Notes under the pieces: model-generated
Database searches by the model: none
Told to the model about the DNA's origin: nothing
The model's input: only the letters and a program-made list of their open reading frames with translations
NCBI GenBank assembly: GCA_003153875.1
Contig: PMBY01000495.1
Span: forward strand, 12,410-33,506
Length of the DNA: 21,097 bases
Direction: 5' to 3'
Source of the DNA: Myxococcales bacterium
GTDB lineage: Bacteria; Myxococcota; Polyangia; Fen-1088
Shown: positions 1 to 5,231 of the stretch, one piece after another
How positions within the stretch are numbered: position 1 is the stretch's first letter
How the letters are laid out: each line of letters starts with the position of its first letter
Made by a program: the position numbers and the translations under genes

Positions 1-173
1 TGCAGAAACTCGACCTTGGGGATCCCTGCGAGGTCCGCAGCCGCACCCGCTGACAGGTTTCCCAGCTCGTGCAGCTTCATGGCCGCCGCAAGACGAACCT
101 TGCCCTCTGCCTCCGAAGGGGAAGGCCCCAGCGCCCGAAGGGTCGCCTCTGGAATCTCGATGGACAGGGTCAC
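1..173 (-). CDS. UPF0175 family antitoxin-like protein (partial, C-terminus off window)
   Basis: A minus-strand frame begins with GTG at 173 and runs off the left edge with 57 codons visible. It reads VTLSIEIPEATLRALG, then SPSEAEGKVRLAAAMKLHELG, then NLSAGAAADLAGIPKVEFL. The short beta strand, the acidic helix rich in EAE/LAAAMKL and the 'LSxGxAAxLAGIxKxEFL' helix-turn-helix-like end are the hallmark of the UPF0175 family. UPF0175 proteins are usually antitoxins paired with a DUF3368 PIN-like toxin, which would lie off the left edge. I chose GTG 173 because the family's N-terminus starts here and no ATG lies upstream in frame. There is no Shine-Dalgarno, but a TACACT -10-like box 6 bases upstream suggests a leaderless message. 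The family call is from recognition of the pattern, not a search. Confidence 0.72.
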   Translation of the reverse strand, partial: MTLSIEIPEATLRALGPSPSEAEGKVRLAAAMKLHELGNLSAGAAADLAGIPKVEFL

Positions 174-179
174 AGCGCA

Positions 180-185
180 AGTGTA
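180..185 (-). promoter_or_regulatory. Candidate -10 box (TACACT) for the UPF0175 gene
   Basis: TACACT on the minus strand lies 6 bases before the GTG at 173. Transcription from it would start at or next to the start codon, giving a leaderless mRNA, which fits the absence of a ribosome-binding site. I found no convincing -35 box at 16-19 bp, so this is tentative. Confidence 0.3.
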
Positions 186-215
186 CCAGGTTTCGCGGCA
201 AGGGATGCCTGACCC

Positions 216-241
216 CGACTTCAGGTAGTGGGTGAGTTTGA
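216..241 (+). repeat. Left end: target duplication CGACTTCA plus inverted repeat
   Basis: CGACTTCA (216-223) is followed directly by the outer base of the inverted repeat GGTAGTGGGTGAGTTTGA (224-241). The partner at 1655-1672 reads GGTAGTGGGTCAGTTTGA on the minus strand, so 17 of 18 positions match. The duplication abuts the repeat without any gap at both ends. Confidence 0.72.
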
Positions 242-426
242 GAAGATCAGCGACGCAAGCCAGGAAACGGCTCAACCGTCATCATCTCGAGGAGGGTTTG
301 CACCGCAAAAAACCCGCCCATCGGAATCTCGGACGACTGGCCCAAGTGCATCTTGGGTTCGGCGCCAGCCCAGCCCTGCCAGAACCATTTTGTCGTCGAT
401 ATGGCGCAGCACATGTGCGATTGGCC

Positions 427-463
427 TTGAAAAAGCAACCGCAGTATGTAGTATAATACTACA
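427..463 (+). promoter_or_regulatory. Promoter and palindromic operator of the DUF4258/MqsA-like operon
   Basis: TTGAAA (427-432) and TATAAT (452-457) form a sigma70-like promoter with a 19-bp spacer. The -10 box lies inside a perfect 17-bp palindrome, TGTAGTATAATACTACA (447-463), with A455 as its centre. A protein bound to the palindrome would block RNA polymerase, so this is the obvious site for autoregulation by the HTH antitoxin encoded downstream. Transcription should start near 464, only 3-5 bases before the toxin ATG at 468, so the message would be nearly leaderless. Confidence 0.65.
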
Positions 464-467
464 AACA

Positions 468-791
468 ATGCCAGGACCAGATCGGGAATCAGTAAAGAGA
501 TGGGTTGTCGCCGCTCTTGTCGCTGGCAGATTCACTTTGTCGAGGCACTGCAGGAAGCGATGCGAAGAACGCAAAATGACCTTTGCCGATATCCGGTGGC
601 TCTTGGTCAAATGCCATGGTGTGGAGCCATATGCAGGAATGCCTCAATCTGGCGGTACCTGCTGGCGGATTTCTGGGAAGAACGTCGACGGGGATCGAAG
701 GCTTTCCGTGGGGATTGAGGTTTACCGAGACGAAAACGATGAAGAACAAGTCACCATCTGCACCGTCATTGCCGATGCAGAGGAGCTGTAA
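468..791 (+). CDS. DUF4258-type toxin of a type II toxin-antitoxin pair
   Basis: This encodes 107 aa. The frame stays open upstream, but the ATG at 468 is the sensible start because the palindromic promoter lies just before it and the extra 80 codons look random. The body carries RFTLSRHCRKRCEERKMTFADIRWLL (about residues 21-46), the 'H..kR..eR.i...di' signature of DUF4258, then a strand with CWRISGKN and a C-terminal strand-rich segment, RRLSVGIEVYRDENDEEQVTICTVI. DUF4258 proteins are small RelE/MqsR-like folds, typically encoded just before a zinc-finger HTH antitoxin, as here. The antitoxin gene begins 8 bases after the stop. An mRNA-interferase role is inferred from the family and context; I cannot assign catalytic residues, although H27 is the conserved histidine. 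Confidence 0.68.
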   Translation: MPGPDRESVKRWVVAALVAGRFTLSRHCRKRCEERKMTFADIRWLLVKCHGVEPYAGMPQSGGTCWRISGKNVDGDRRLSVGIEVYRDENDEEQVTICTVIADAEEL

Positions 792-799
792 GGGGACGA

Positions 800-1345
800 A
801 TGGCCATGAGAAGCAGACATATTCCGAAGTGTGACTGCGGGGGCTCGTTGCTCCCTACCACTTTCCACGAGTACGATTTTTCGGCCTACGCCGGCCTACG
901 AATAGTTCTTGAGGCTATTCCTGGACTCAGGTGCGATCACTGCGGCGGTGAAACCCTAGACGGGAAACTTATCAATAGCGTAACGACGCTTCTGGTCTTT
1001 GGCATCGTGAAATCCCCCAACCGACTCGACGGGGAGCAGGCGCGCTACCTACGTCGATATCTTGGCCAGACTCAAAAGGAATTGGCGGTCGTGATGGGTC
1101 TTGTGCGCGAGACCGTGGCAGACTGGGAACGGGGCGATGGCAACATATCGCCACAGAATGACTACGTCCTCCGTGGAATCACCATGTCTCTTATGCTCAA
1201 GGCTGGGCATATTGACGGGAAAGAAATGCACAAGATCATGACGGCAGCGCTTGGTGCCGTCAGAAATGGTCTACCCGGCAATGAGATTCAGATAAGTTCC
1301 AAGGATCTGGAATCATTTCAGAGCGCGGCTCGCGCCGTACTCTAG
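800..1345 (+). CDS. MqsA-type zinc-finger/HTH antitoxin
   Basis: This encodes 181 aa. The N-terminal zinc-binding module has C11-x-C13-G and C45-x2-C48 (CDCGG and CDHCGGE), matching YgiT/MqsA zinc fingers. The C-terminal half has an XRE-like helix-turn-helix, about residues 81-113 (ARYLRRYLGQTQKELAVVMG and then RETVADWERGD), which would bind the palindrome at 447-463. The antitoxin would neutralise the DUF4258 toxin through its N-terminal part and repress the operon. The purine-rich AAGGGGA at 790-796 overlaps the toxin stop and serves either ATG 800 (4-base spacing) or ATG 806 (better spacing), so the first two residues are uncertain. About 50 residues after the HTH have no assignment. Confidence 0.72.
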   Translation: MAMRSRHIPKCDCGGSLLPTTFHEYDFSAYAGLRIVLEAIPGLRCDHCGGETLDGKLINSVTTLLVFGIVKSPNRLDGEQARYLRRYLGQTQKELAVVMGLVRETVADWERGDGNISPQNDYVLRGITMSLMLKAGHIDGKEMHKIMTAALGAVRNGLPGNEIQISSKDLESFQSAARAVL

Positions 1346-1596
1346 GCACCGGAGCGTTTACCGGCTCGTTCACCCCATCGCGCCGTAGCCGCTTTCTTGG
1401 CGGCTTCCGTCCTCTGCTTCCTGGTCATTCCGGCGGCTCTTGCTTTGCCGCCTTTGAGCCCTCCCAGGCGTCCCAGCGCGACCGCTGCGGGGTTCTTGGT
1501 GATGGCCGGCTCTGGCGGTGCGTCTCCCGTGGCGATGTCGACCACCATCTTGGCAAGCTGGGCCATGTCCCTGGGCATACTTGAGCGCTTTTGCAT
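1342..1596 (-). CDS. Small basic Lys/Ala/Gly-rich protein (KGG-like motif)
   Basis: This encodes 84 aa, convergent with the antitoxin gene; the two stop codons share the palindrome CTAG at 1342-1345. The C-terminal half reads AVALGRLGGLKGGKARAAG followed by MTRKQRTEAAKKAATARWGE. This 'LGrLGGlKGGkaRAaxlt.eqR.eaAkkAA.aRWg' pattern is common in uncharacterised small bacterial proteins and suggests a basic nucleic-acid-binding helix. The N-terminal half (MPRDMAQLAKMVVDIATGDA) is probably helical. It lies inside the transposon-like unit, so it may be a third module component, but nothing in the sequence shows a link to toxin or antitoxin. The start could also be the internal Met at residue 7. Confidence 0.6.
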   Translation of the reverse strand: MQKRSSMPRDMAQLAKMVVDIATGDAPPEPAITKNPAAVALGRLGGLKGGKARAAGMTRKQRTEAAKKAATARWGERAGKRSGA

Positions 1597-1654
1597 ACCC
1601 TAGCGATGCGACAGGTCGGACGCGCGGCCAAGCGGAATCGCTCAGCGGCCGGAT

Positions 1655-1680
1655 TCAAACTGACCCACTACCCGACTTCA
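1655..1680 (-). repeat. Right end: inverted repeat plus target duplication CGACTTCA
   Basis: TCAAACTGACCCACTACC (1655-1672) is the inverted partner of 224-241 with one mismatch. It is followed at once by CGACTTCA (1673-1680), identical to 216-223 and in the same orientation. Confidence 0.72.
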
Positions 1681-1742
1681 GCCCGCGTCCAAGGCGTCAA
1701 CTCTGCCCGGCTCGGTGCCCACTTGGGTCTTCAGTGCTTGGC

Positions 1743-1958
1743 TTACGGGGGCAGGATCTGGCGCGGCTGCACCTTGAACGCCTTGGCCAGTTTCCAAACG
1801 GTGCGAAGGGTGACGGAGCGGCCGGCTTCGATGCGTTGATAGTGCCGGAGGCTGAAGCCAAGGTCCATCATGTCCTCCTGTGTGAGGGCGCGAGCCTCCC
1901 GAAGCGCGCGAACACGGCGCCCGAGAAGCAGGCAGAAGCGTGGGAAGTCTGTCGCCAC
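1743..1958 (-). CDS. Small XRE-family HTH regulator (left copy)
   Basis: This encodes 71 aa from a GTG start; a TAG in frame shortly upstream bars a longer protein. Nearly the whole protein is one Cro/C1-type helix-turn-helix: VRALREARALTQEDMMDLGF, then SLRHYQRIEAGRSVTLRTVW and KLAKAFKVQPRQILPP. It is nearly identical to the plus-strand gene at 16885-17109 (differences are mainly in the first 25 residues and the C-terminus), and the two share an even better conserved untranslated leader. It is divergent from the lipoprotein gene at 2055, so the shared upstream DNA may let it control both. The target is unknown. Confidence 0.75.
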   Translation of the reverse strand: MATDFPRFCLLLGRRVRALREARALTQEDMMDLGFSLRHYQRIEAGRSVTLRTVWKLAKAFKVQPRQILPP

Positions 1959-1963
1959 CAGGG

Positions 1964-2015
1964 GGCGACGCTAGAGGCAGGTGGCCATCCTGACCACGGC
2001 TCAAAATGTCGTAAG
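1964..2015 (-). promoter_or_regulatory. Strictly conserved 52-base leader upstream of the XRE gene
   Basis: These 52 bases are identical to 16828-16879 upstream of the second XRE gene, whereas the coding parts have diverged at many wobble positions. The leader includes a dyad, GTGGTC-AGGAT-GGCCAC (6-bp stem including one G-T pair). It may be an autoregulatory operator with promoter, or a structured 5' leader. No Shine-Dalgarno is visible before the GTG. Confidence 0.5.
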
Positions 2016-2054
2016 CGCTTGCAGGGGTTGCAGCGAAACCCGAATGGAGCGACC

Positions 2055-2882
2055 ATGGTCCGCATGGTAGCCAAGCTATGCGTCGTCCTTTCGGGTCTTC
2101 TGGTGGCGTCTCTCGGCGGTTGCAGCGGCGGGAATCAGGCCGGCAGCCGCCCGGACGCTTCTGCCGTCGCGGGCGGCAGTGGAGGCTCTGCCGGAGCGGG
2201 TGGCGGCGGAAGTGGCGGCCAGCCGGCCACGGCCACCAGCGCCACGCCAGGCGTCTGCGTTCCCGGCGCCAGCGTCGCCTGCGCGTGTGTTACCGGCCAG
2301 CAGGGCGCCCAGACTTGTACCGCGGCTGGCACTTTCGCGGCGTGCGCGTGTGTGGACCCTACCGCGGATGCCGGAGGCGGTAGCAGCGGCCCCCGCCCGA
2401 TCGACCCGACGGCTTTTGCTCAGGACTACAAGTTCGTCGACAATGAGATCAGCGGGTGGACACAGGATCCGGCTTCGGATGGCTTCTGGGCGGGCACAGA
2501 CTTGATCGCGGGGACGAGCATCGATGGCGCCGCCCAGGCATATACCGATCAGGGCTTCGTGCAAGGCATGTTCCAGAATCTGGATGGTCCCAATGCGCAA
2601 TTCTGCACGGTTCGAGCCATGGATTTCGGCACTGCCGCCCATGCCACGGCGATGTATGCGTCTGCGAAGACAACTTCCATAACTCAGTCGACTGCGATTC
2701 CTACCTATGATCTGTCGATCGCGATTGGAAATGCGGCGCCGTCCGGCCTCAGCGTCTATGCCCATTTTGGGGCTTCCTATTTCGAAGTGTTTCTAAGCGG
2801 GCTCGGCGACCAGAGGTCGACATGCATGGAATGTCCGGTGGCACAGCAGTTTCTTGATGTGCTCAAGCAAGAATCCAATTGA
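2055..2882 (+). CDS. Cys-rich secreted lipoprotein, myxobacterial style
   Basis: This encodes 275 aa. ATG 2055 is chosen because GGAG (2046-2049) lies 5 bases before it and a lipoprotein signal follows: KLCVVLSGLLVASLGGC, with lipobox LGGC and lipidated Cys23. A low-complexity Gly/Ser/Ala linker (about residues 24-58) leads to a Cys-rich unit, CVPGASVACACVTGQQGAQTC and then TAAGTFAACAC, a pattern often seen in surface lipoproteins of Myxococcota. The remaining ~175 residues form a compact unassigned domain with one CMEC motif near the C-terminus. It is presumably anchored in the outer membrane or periplasmic face. The longer open frame upstream lacks signal features and overlaps the XRE gene antisense, so I rejected it. 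Function unknown. Confidence 0.75.
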   Translation: MVRMVAKLCVVLSGLLVASLGGCSGGNQAGSRPDASAVAGGSGGSAGAGGGGSGGQPATATSATPGVCVPGASVACACVTGQQGAQTCTAAGTFAACACVDPTADAGGGSSGPRPIDPTAFAQDYKFVDNEISGWTQDPASDGFWAGTDLIAGTSIDGAAQAYTDQGFVQGMFQNLDGPNAQFCTVRAMDFGTAAHATAMYASAKTTSITQSTAIPTYDLSIAIGNAAPSGLSVYAHFGASYFEVFLSGLGDQRSTCMECPVAQQFLDVLKQESN

Positions 2883-3094
2883 AAAGAGGACACATCAATG
2901 AACTCGACAGATGGACAGAGCTCATTCTTGGCATTGGGGCCGTAGTCGGCATCATCATGTTGTTTGCCCAGGTGAAGCTGTTCTCGATAGCCTCGTCATT
3001 GAAAGACATCTCCAACGCTTAGGTGAAGCTCCTCGCGATTGACTCGACGCTGGAGGAGATCCTCAAGGAACTGCGAAAGAGAGATCGGGCGTAG
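2879..3094 (+). pseudogene. Small membrane protein ORF split by an amber codon (tentative)
   Basis: A frame opening at TTG 2879 (overlapping the lipoprotein stop as TTGA) reads LKRGHINELDRWTELILGIG, then AVVGIIMLFAQVKLFSIASS and LKDISNA, and meets TAG at 3020-3022. The same frame continues with VKLLAIDSTLEEILKELRKR DRA to TAG at 3092-3094. One membrane segment (about residues 16-32) followed by heptad-like helix spanning the stop looks like a single 70-aa protein in which a CAG Gln codon became TAG. No Shine-Dalgarno supports the TTG. It may be a genuine 46-aa product, a nonsense pseudogene, or chance. Confidence 0.35.
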
Positions 3095-3301
3095 CCGAAC
3101 CATCTGACGCTAGGGTGGTGCTCTGCCAGCCGAAGCTCCGCTGCGGCGCCGACGCTGAGGTACACTGAGGCATTCCAGGCGACTTGCCGGTTGAGCCCCG
3201 GCGGGTGGGGCTGCTTGGCACCTTCGACGGCCCGGCATAGTTCCGTTGGCTGCGACTCAAGAGGTGGTAGTTGACCTCTTACGTGAAAGGCGTAGCGGTA
3301 G
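3095..3301. other. Region with no gene I can support
   Basis: About 200 bases lie between the broken membrane ORF and the integrase remnant. The minus strand is open for the full length (part of an open frame 3019-3444), but that frame also runs antisense through the integrase remnant and matches no family I recognise. It is probably decayed sequence from earlier insertions at this tRNA. Confidence 0.4.
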
Positions 3302-3625
3302 AGATTCTGGGCAGTCTTGACCGCCTGCAAGCTCCCTCGCATCACGTGGTACCAGGCCACGCGCCACACGTTCGCATCGCAGTTTGTCCTTGGTGGCGGT
3401 GGTATCGAGCTGCTGTCCAAGATCATGGGGCACGCCAGCATCACGACGACCGAGATCTACAGCCACCTTCGCCACGACTTGTTCGCCGAAAAAGCCTTCG
3501 ATGCGGTGACGGTCGACCTTGCCCGACCCAAGGGGGATGTGGTACCCATTCGCGACGTTTCCGGTCCAAATGGGCAGACTATGGGAACGTCACAGGAAGA
3601 TAACGCAGAAAGCAAGTCAGCATAA
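3302..3625 (+). pseudogene. C-terminal remnant of a tyrosine recombinase/integrase
   Basis: After an in-frame TAG at 3299-3301 the frame reads ITWYQATRHTFASQFVLGGG, then IELLSKIMGHASITTTEIYS HL, to TAA at 3625. The RHxxxS box, the 'LxxIMGHxSxTTTxxYxHL' box and the nucleophilic Tyr of TEIYSHL are intact. The N-terminal arm- and core-binding domains and the first catalytic Arg box are missing, so it cannot be functional alone. It differs from the P4-type integrase at 3906 and belongs to the XerC/phage-like branch. It ends about 24 bases before the tRNA, which suggests an older integration at the same locus. Confidence 0.72.
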
Positions 3626-3648
3626 CTTATCAATATAACAGACATTTC

Positions 3649-3723
3649 GCCGGCCTAGCTCAGTGGTAGAGCATCGCTTTCGTAAAGCGAGGGTCCCCGG
3701 TTCAATCCCGGGGGCCGGCTCCA
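3649..3723 (+). tRNA. tRNA-Thr (anticodon CGT), attachment gene of the element
   Basis: A full cloverleaf can be folded: acceptor GCCGGCC/GGCCGGC, D-arm GCTC-AGTGGTA-GAGC, anticodon arm TCGCT-TTCGTAA-AGCGA with anticodon CGT, variable loop GGGTC, T-arm CCCGG-TTCAATC-CCGGG, discriminator T at 3720, and CCA encoded at 3721-3723. CGT reads ACG threonine codons. The P4-type integrase lies directly downstream and the T-arm/acceptor sequence recurs at 18486, so this tRNA is the attB gene. Confidence 0.95.
3700..3716 (+). repeat. Left attachment repeat (inside tRNA-Thr)
   Basis: GTTCAATCCCGGGGGCC covers the T-loop, the 3' T-stem and the start of the 3' acceptor strand. It matches 18486-18502 exactly. 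Beyond it the left copy has GGCTCCA and the right has GCTCCA, a one-base difference. Confidence 0.8.
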
Positions 3724-3819
3724 ACAGGACTTCCAGGGGCGTCCGAGACAGTCCACCTCTCGCGTTGAGTCACCACGATTCCCCGAGAAAACACGTCCGC
3801 TGGTGTCCGGGTGCGTCCA

Positions 3820-3877
3820 TTGACAGCCGGGAACAAGCGGGGGTACCGTTGGGGGTATCTCAACAACCGTGGGGGTA
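3820..3877 (+). promoter_or_regulatory. Integrase promoter region with three GGGGGTA arm-type sites
   Basis: TTGACA at 3820-3825 is a good -35 box; the best -10 at 18 bp is the weak TACCGT (3844-3849). GGGGGTA occurs at 3839-3845, 3851-3857 and 3871-3877, so the first copy overlaps the -10 and integrase binding could repress its own gene. The first two copies are 12 bp apart, the same period as the pairs at 10934-10952 and 18413-18431. Confidence 0.6.
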
Positions 3878-3905
3878 TGATCCCACGGCTCCCAGGGAGG
3901 CGCCC

Positions 3906-5120
3906 ATGCTGACAGACACCGCGGTCAAGAAGGCCAAGCCGGCGACCAAGGCGTACAAGCTGTTCGACGCCGGCGGGATGTTCGTTCTCGTCGCGCCCAC
4001 GGGCGGGAAGCTGTGGCGCTTGAAATACAGATTCGCGGGCAAGGAGAAGCTCCTCAGCCTTGGTGCCTACCCCGAGGTGAGCTTGGCGGACGCGCGGATC
4101 AAGCGAGAGGAGGCCCGCAAGCTTCTCCACGAGGGCGTGGACCCGGGCGAAGCCCGGAGGGCGATGAAGAGGGCACGGGCCAGCTCTGCGGCCAACAGCT
4201 TCGAGGCCATCGCGCGAGAGTGGCATACCAAGTTTGCAAACACCTGGGCGCCGTCCCATGCCGCCCGCGTGCTACGCCTGCTTGAGCGTGATGTTTTTCC
4301 ATGGGTCGGTCATCGGCCCATTGCCGAGATAACGGCCCCTGAACTGCTGGCCGTGCTCCGCCGCATCGAGAGCAGGGGCGCCCTGGAAACCGCCCACCGG
4401 GCGCGAATCTACGCCGGGCTGGTGTTTCGCTTCGCCATCCACACCGGACGAGCCGACCGCGACCCCGCGTCAGACCTACGGGGGGCATTGCCGCCAAAGC
4501 GGGATGGTCACTTTGCGGCGGTGACCAACCCCGAGCAGCTAGGCGACCTGTTGCGCGCCCTGGACGGCTACAAGGGCTCGTCGGTCGTCCGGGCCGCGCT
4601 TCTGCTGGCGCCGATGCTTTTCGTGCGCCCGGGAGAATTGCGCAGCGCCAAGTGGGCGGATATCGACCTGGACGCCGCCGAGTGGCGGTTCACGGTCCCC
4701 AAGACCAAGACGGCGCACGTCGTTCCATTGGCCCCGCAAGCCGTTGCGATTCTCCGCGACCTCCGGCCGCTGACTGGGAATGGCCCCTACGTTTTCCCCT
4801 GTGCCCGCAGCAAACAGCGCCCCATGAGCGGCAACGCGATCTTGTCGGCCATGCGGCGCAGGGACATCACGAAGGCGACGGCGTGCGGCCATGGCTTCCG
4901 TGCCACGGCTCGGACCGTCTTGGACGAGGTCCTAGGCTTTCGTGCGGACATCATCGAGCACCAGCTCGCCCACGCTGTCCGCGATCCCAACGGACGCGCC
5001 TACAACCGCACGGCGTTTCTGCCACAGCGTCGCAAGATGATGCAGGACTGGGCGGACTACCTCGACAAGCTGCGCGCGAATGTGAAGGTCATTCCGCTCA
5101 AGCGCGCACGGGCCGAGTAG
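3906..5120 (+). CDS. int: P4-type tyrosine integrase (DUF4102 arm-binding domain)
   Basis: This encodes 404 aa; ATG 3906 has AGGGAGG (3894-3900) 5 bases upstream. The N-terminal DUF4102 domain is about residues 1-85 (LTDTAVKKAKPATKAYKLFD and then LLSLGAYPEVSLADARIKRE), with a core-binding domain at about 100-190 and a catalytic domain at about 205-385. Visible catalytic residues are R241 (VRPGELR), K268 region (PKTKTAHVVPL), H329 and R332 (GHGFRATA), H352/H356 (IEHQLAHA) and nucleophile Y366 (AYNRTAFLPQRRKMMQ). Length and motifs match P4-family integrases that use tRNA genes. It lies directly after tRNA-Thr, the usual attL arrangement, and appears intact, so the element may still excise, probably with the AlpA-like protein as helper. 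Confidence 0.93.
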   Translation: MLTDTAVKKAKPATKAYKLFDAGGMFVLVAPTGGKLWRLKYRFAGKEKLLSLGAYPEVSLADARIKREEARKLLHEGVDPGEARRAMKRARASSAANSFEAIAREWHTKFANTWAPSHAARVLRLLERDVFPWVGHRPIAEITAPELLAVLRRIESRGALETAHRARIYAGLVFRFAIHTGRADRDPASDLRGALPPKRDGHFAAVTNPEQLGDLLRALDGYKGSSVVRAALLLAPMLFVRPGELRSAKWADIDLDAAEWRFTVPKTKTAHVVPLAPQAVAILRDLRPLTGNGPYVFPCARSKQRPMSGNAILSAMRRRDITKATACGHGFRATARTVLDEVLGFRADIIEHQLAHAVRDPNGRAYNRTAFLPQRRKMMQDWADYLDKLRANVKVIPLKRARAE

Positions 5121-5178
5121 GCCCGCTTACACCGCGAAACGGGCCATTCTCCCCTGGTGTCCAAGTACCTTGGAGGGG
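5120..5178. terminator. Hairpins between convergent int and topoisomerase-like genes
   Basis: GGCCCG (5120-5125) pairs with CGGGCC (5140-5145). A second dyad, CCAAG-TAC-CTTGG (5161-5173), is extended by CCCCT (5151-5155) and AGGGG (5174-5178) around a 5-base bulge. Neither is followed by a T-run, so factor-independent termination is uncertain. The position between convergent genes is suggestive. Confidence 0.35.
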
Positions 5179-5231
5179 CGAAACGTCGAGCCAGCGCGAG
5201 CCTACGCGGCCGTTTTCCGACCGAGGGCGCG

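Larger units (their letters stand above)
224..1672. mobile_element. Transposase-less transposon-like unit carrying a toxin-antitoxin pair
   Basis: This 1449-bp segment is bounded by inverted ends (224-241 and 1655-1672) and by a perfect 8-bp direct duplication, CGACTTCA, outside each end (216-223 and 1673-1680). That is the footprint of a DDE-type transposition event. Inside are only the DUF4258 toxin, the MqsA-like antitoxin and the small Lys/Ala/Gly-rich protein; I see no transposase or fragment of one. It could be a MITE-like non-autonomous unit mobilised in trans, or a transposon that lost its transposase. Removing one duplication plus the unit would place the XRE gene (1743-1958) about 112 bases upstream of the UPF0175 gene on the same strand. 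The transposase family is not identified. Confidence 0.68.
1743..2034 (-). repeat. Left arm of a ~300-bp inverted duplication (XRE gene plus leader)
   Basis: From 2034 down to 1743 on the minus strand the sequence matches 16808-17109 on the plus strand through the leader and the XRE gene. Homology starts at CGCTGCAACCCC and stops at the end of the coding region. The copies are inverted relative to each other and about 15 kb apart, one outside and one inside the tRNA-Thr element. Confidence 0.75.

Noticed and set aside
228..467. 80-codon extension upstream of the toxin ATG
   Set aside because: It crosses the palindromic promoter and the transposon end, and its sequence has no recognisable fold.
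1518..2054. N-terminal extension of the lipoprotein frame
   Set aside because: It runs antisense through the XRE gene and inverted repeat and lacks a signal sequence; ATG 2055 has a ribosome-binding site and lipobox.
2076..2765. 229-aa minus-strand Arg/Ala/Gly-rich frame
   Set aside because: It is antisense to the lipoprotein gene, which has a clear signal peptide and lipobox.
3019..3444. 141-aa minus-strand frame
   Set aside because: It overlaps the integrase remnant antisense and I recognise no family; I treat the area as decayed sequence.
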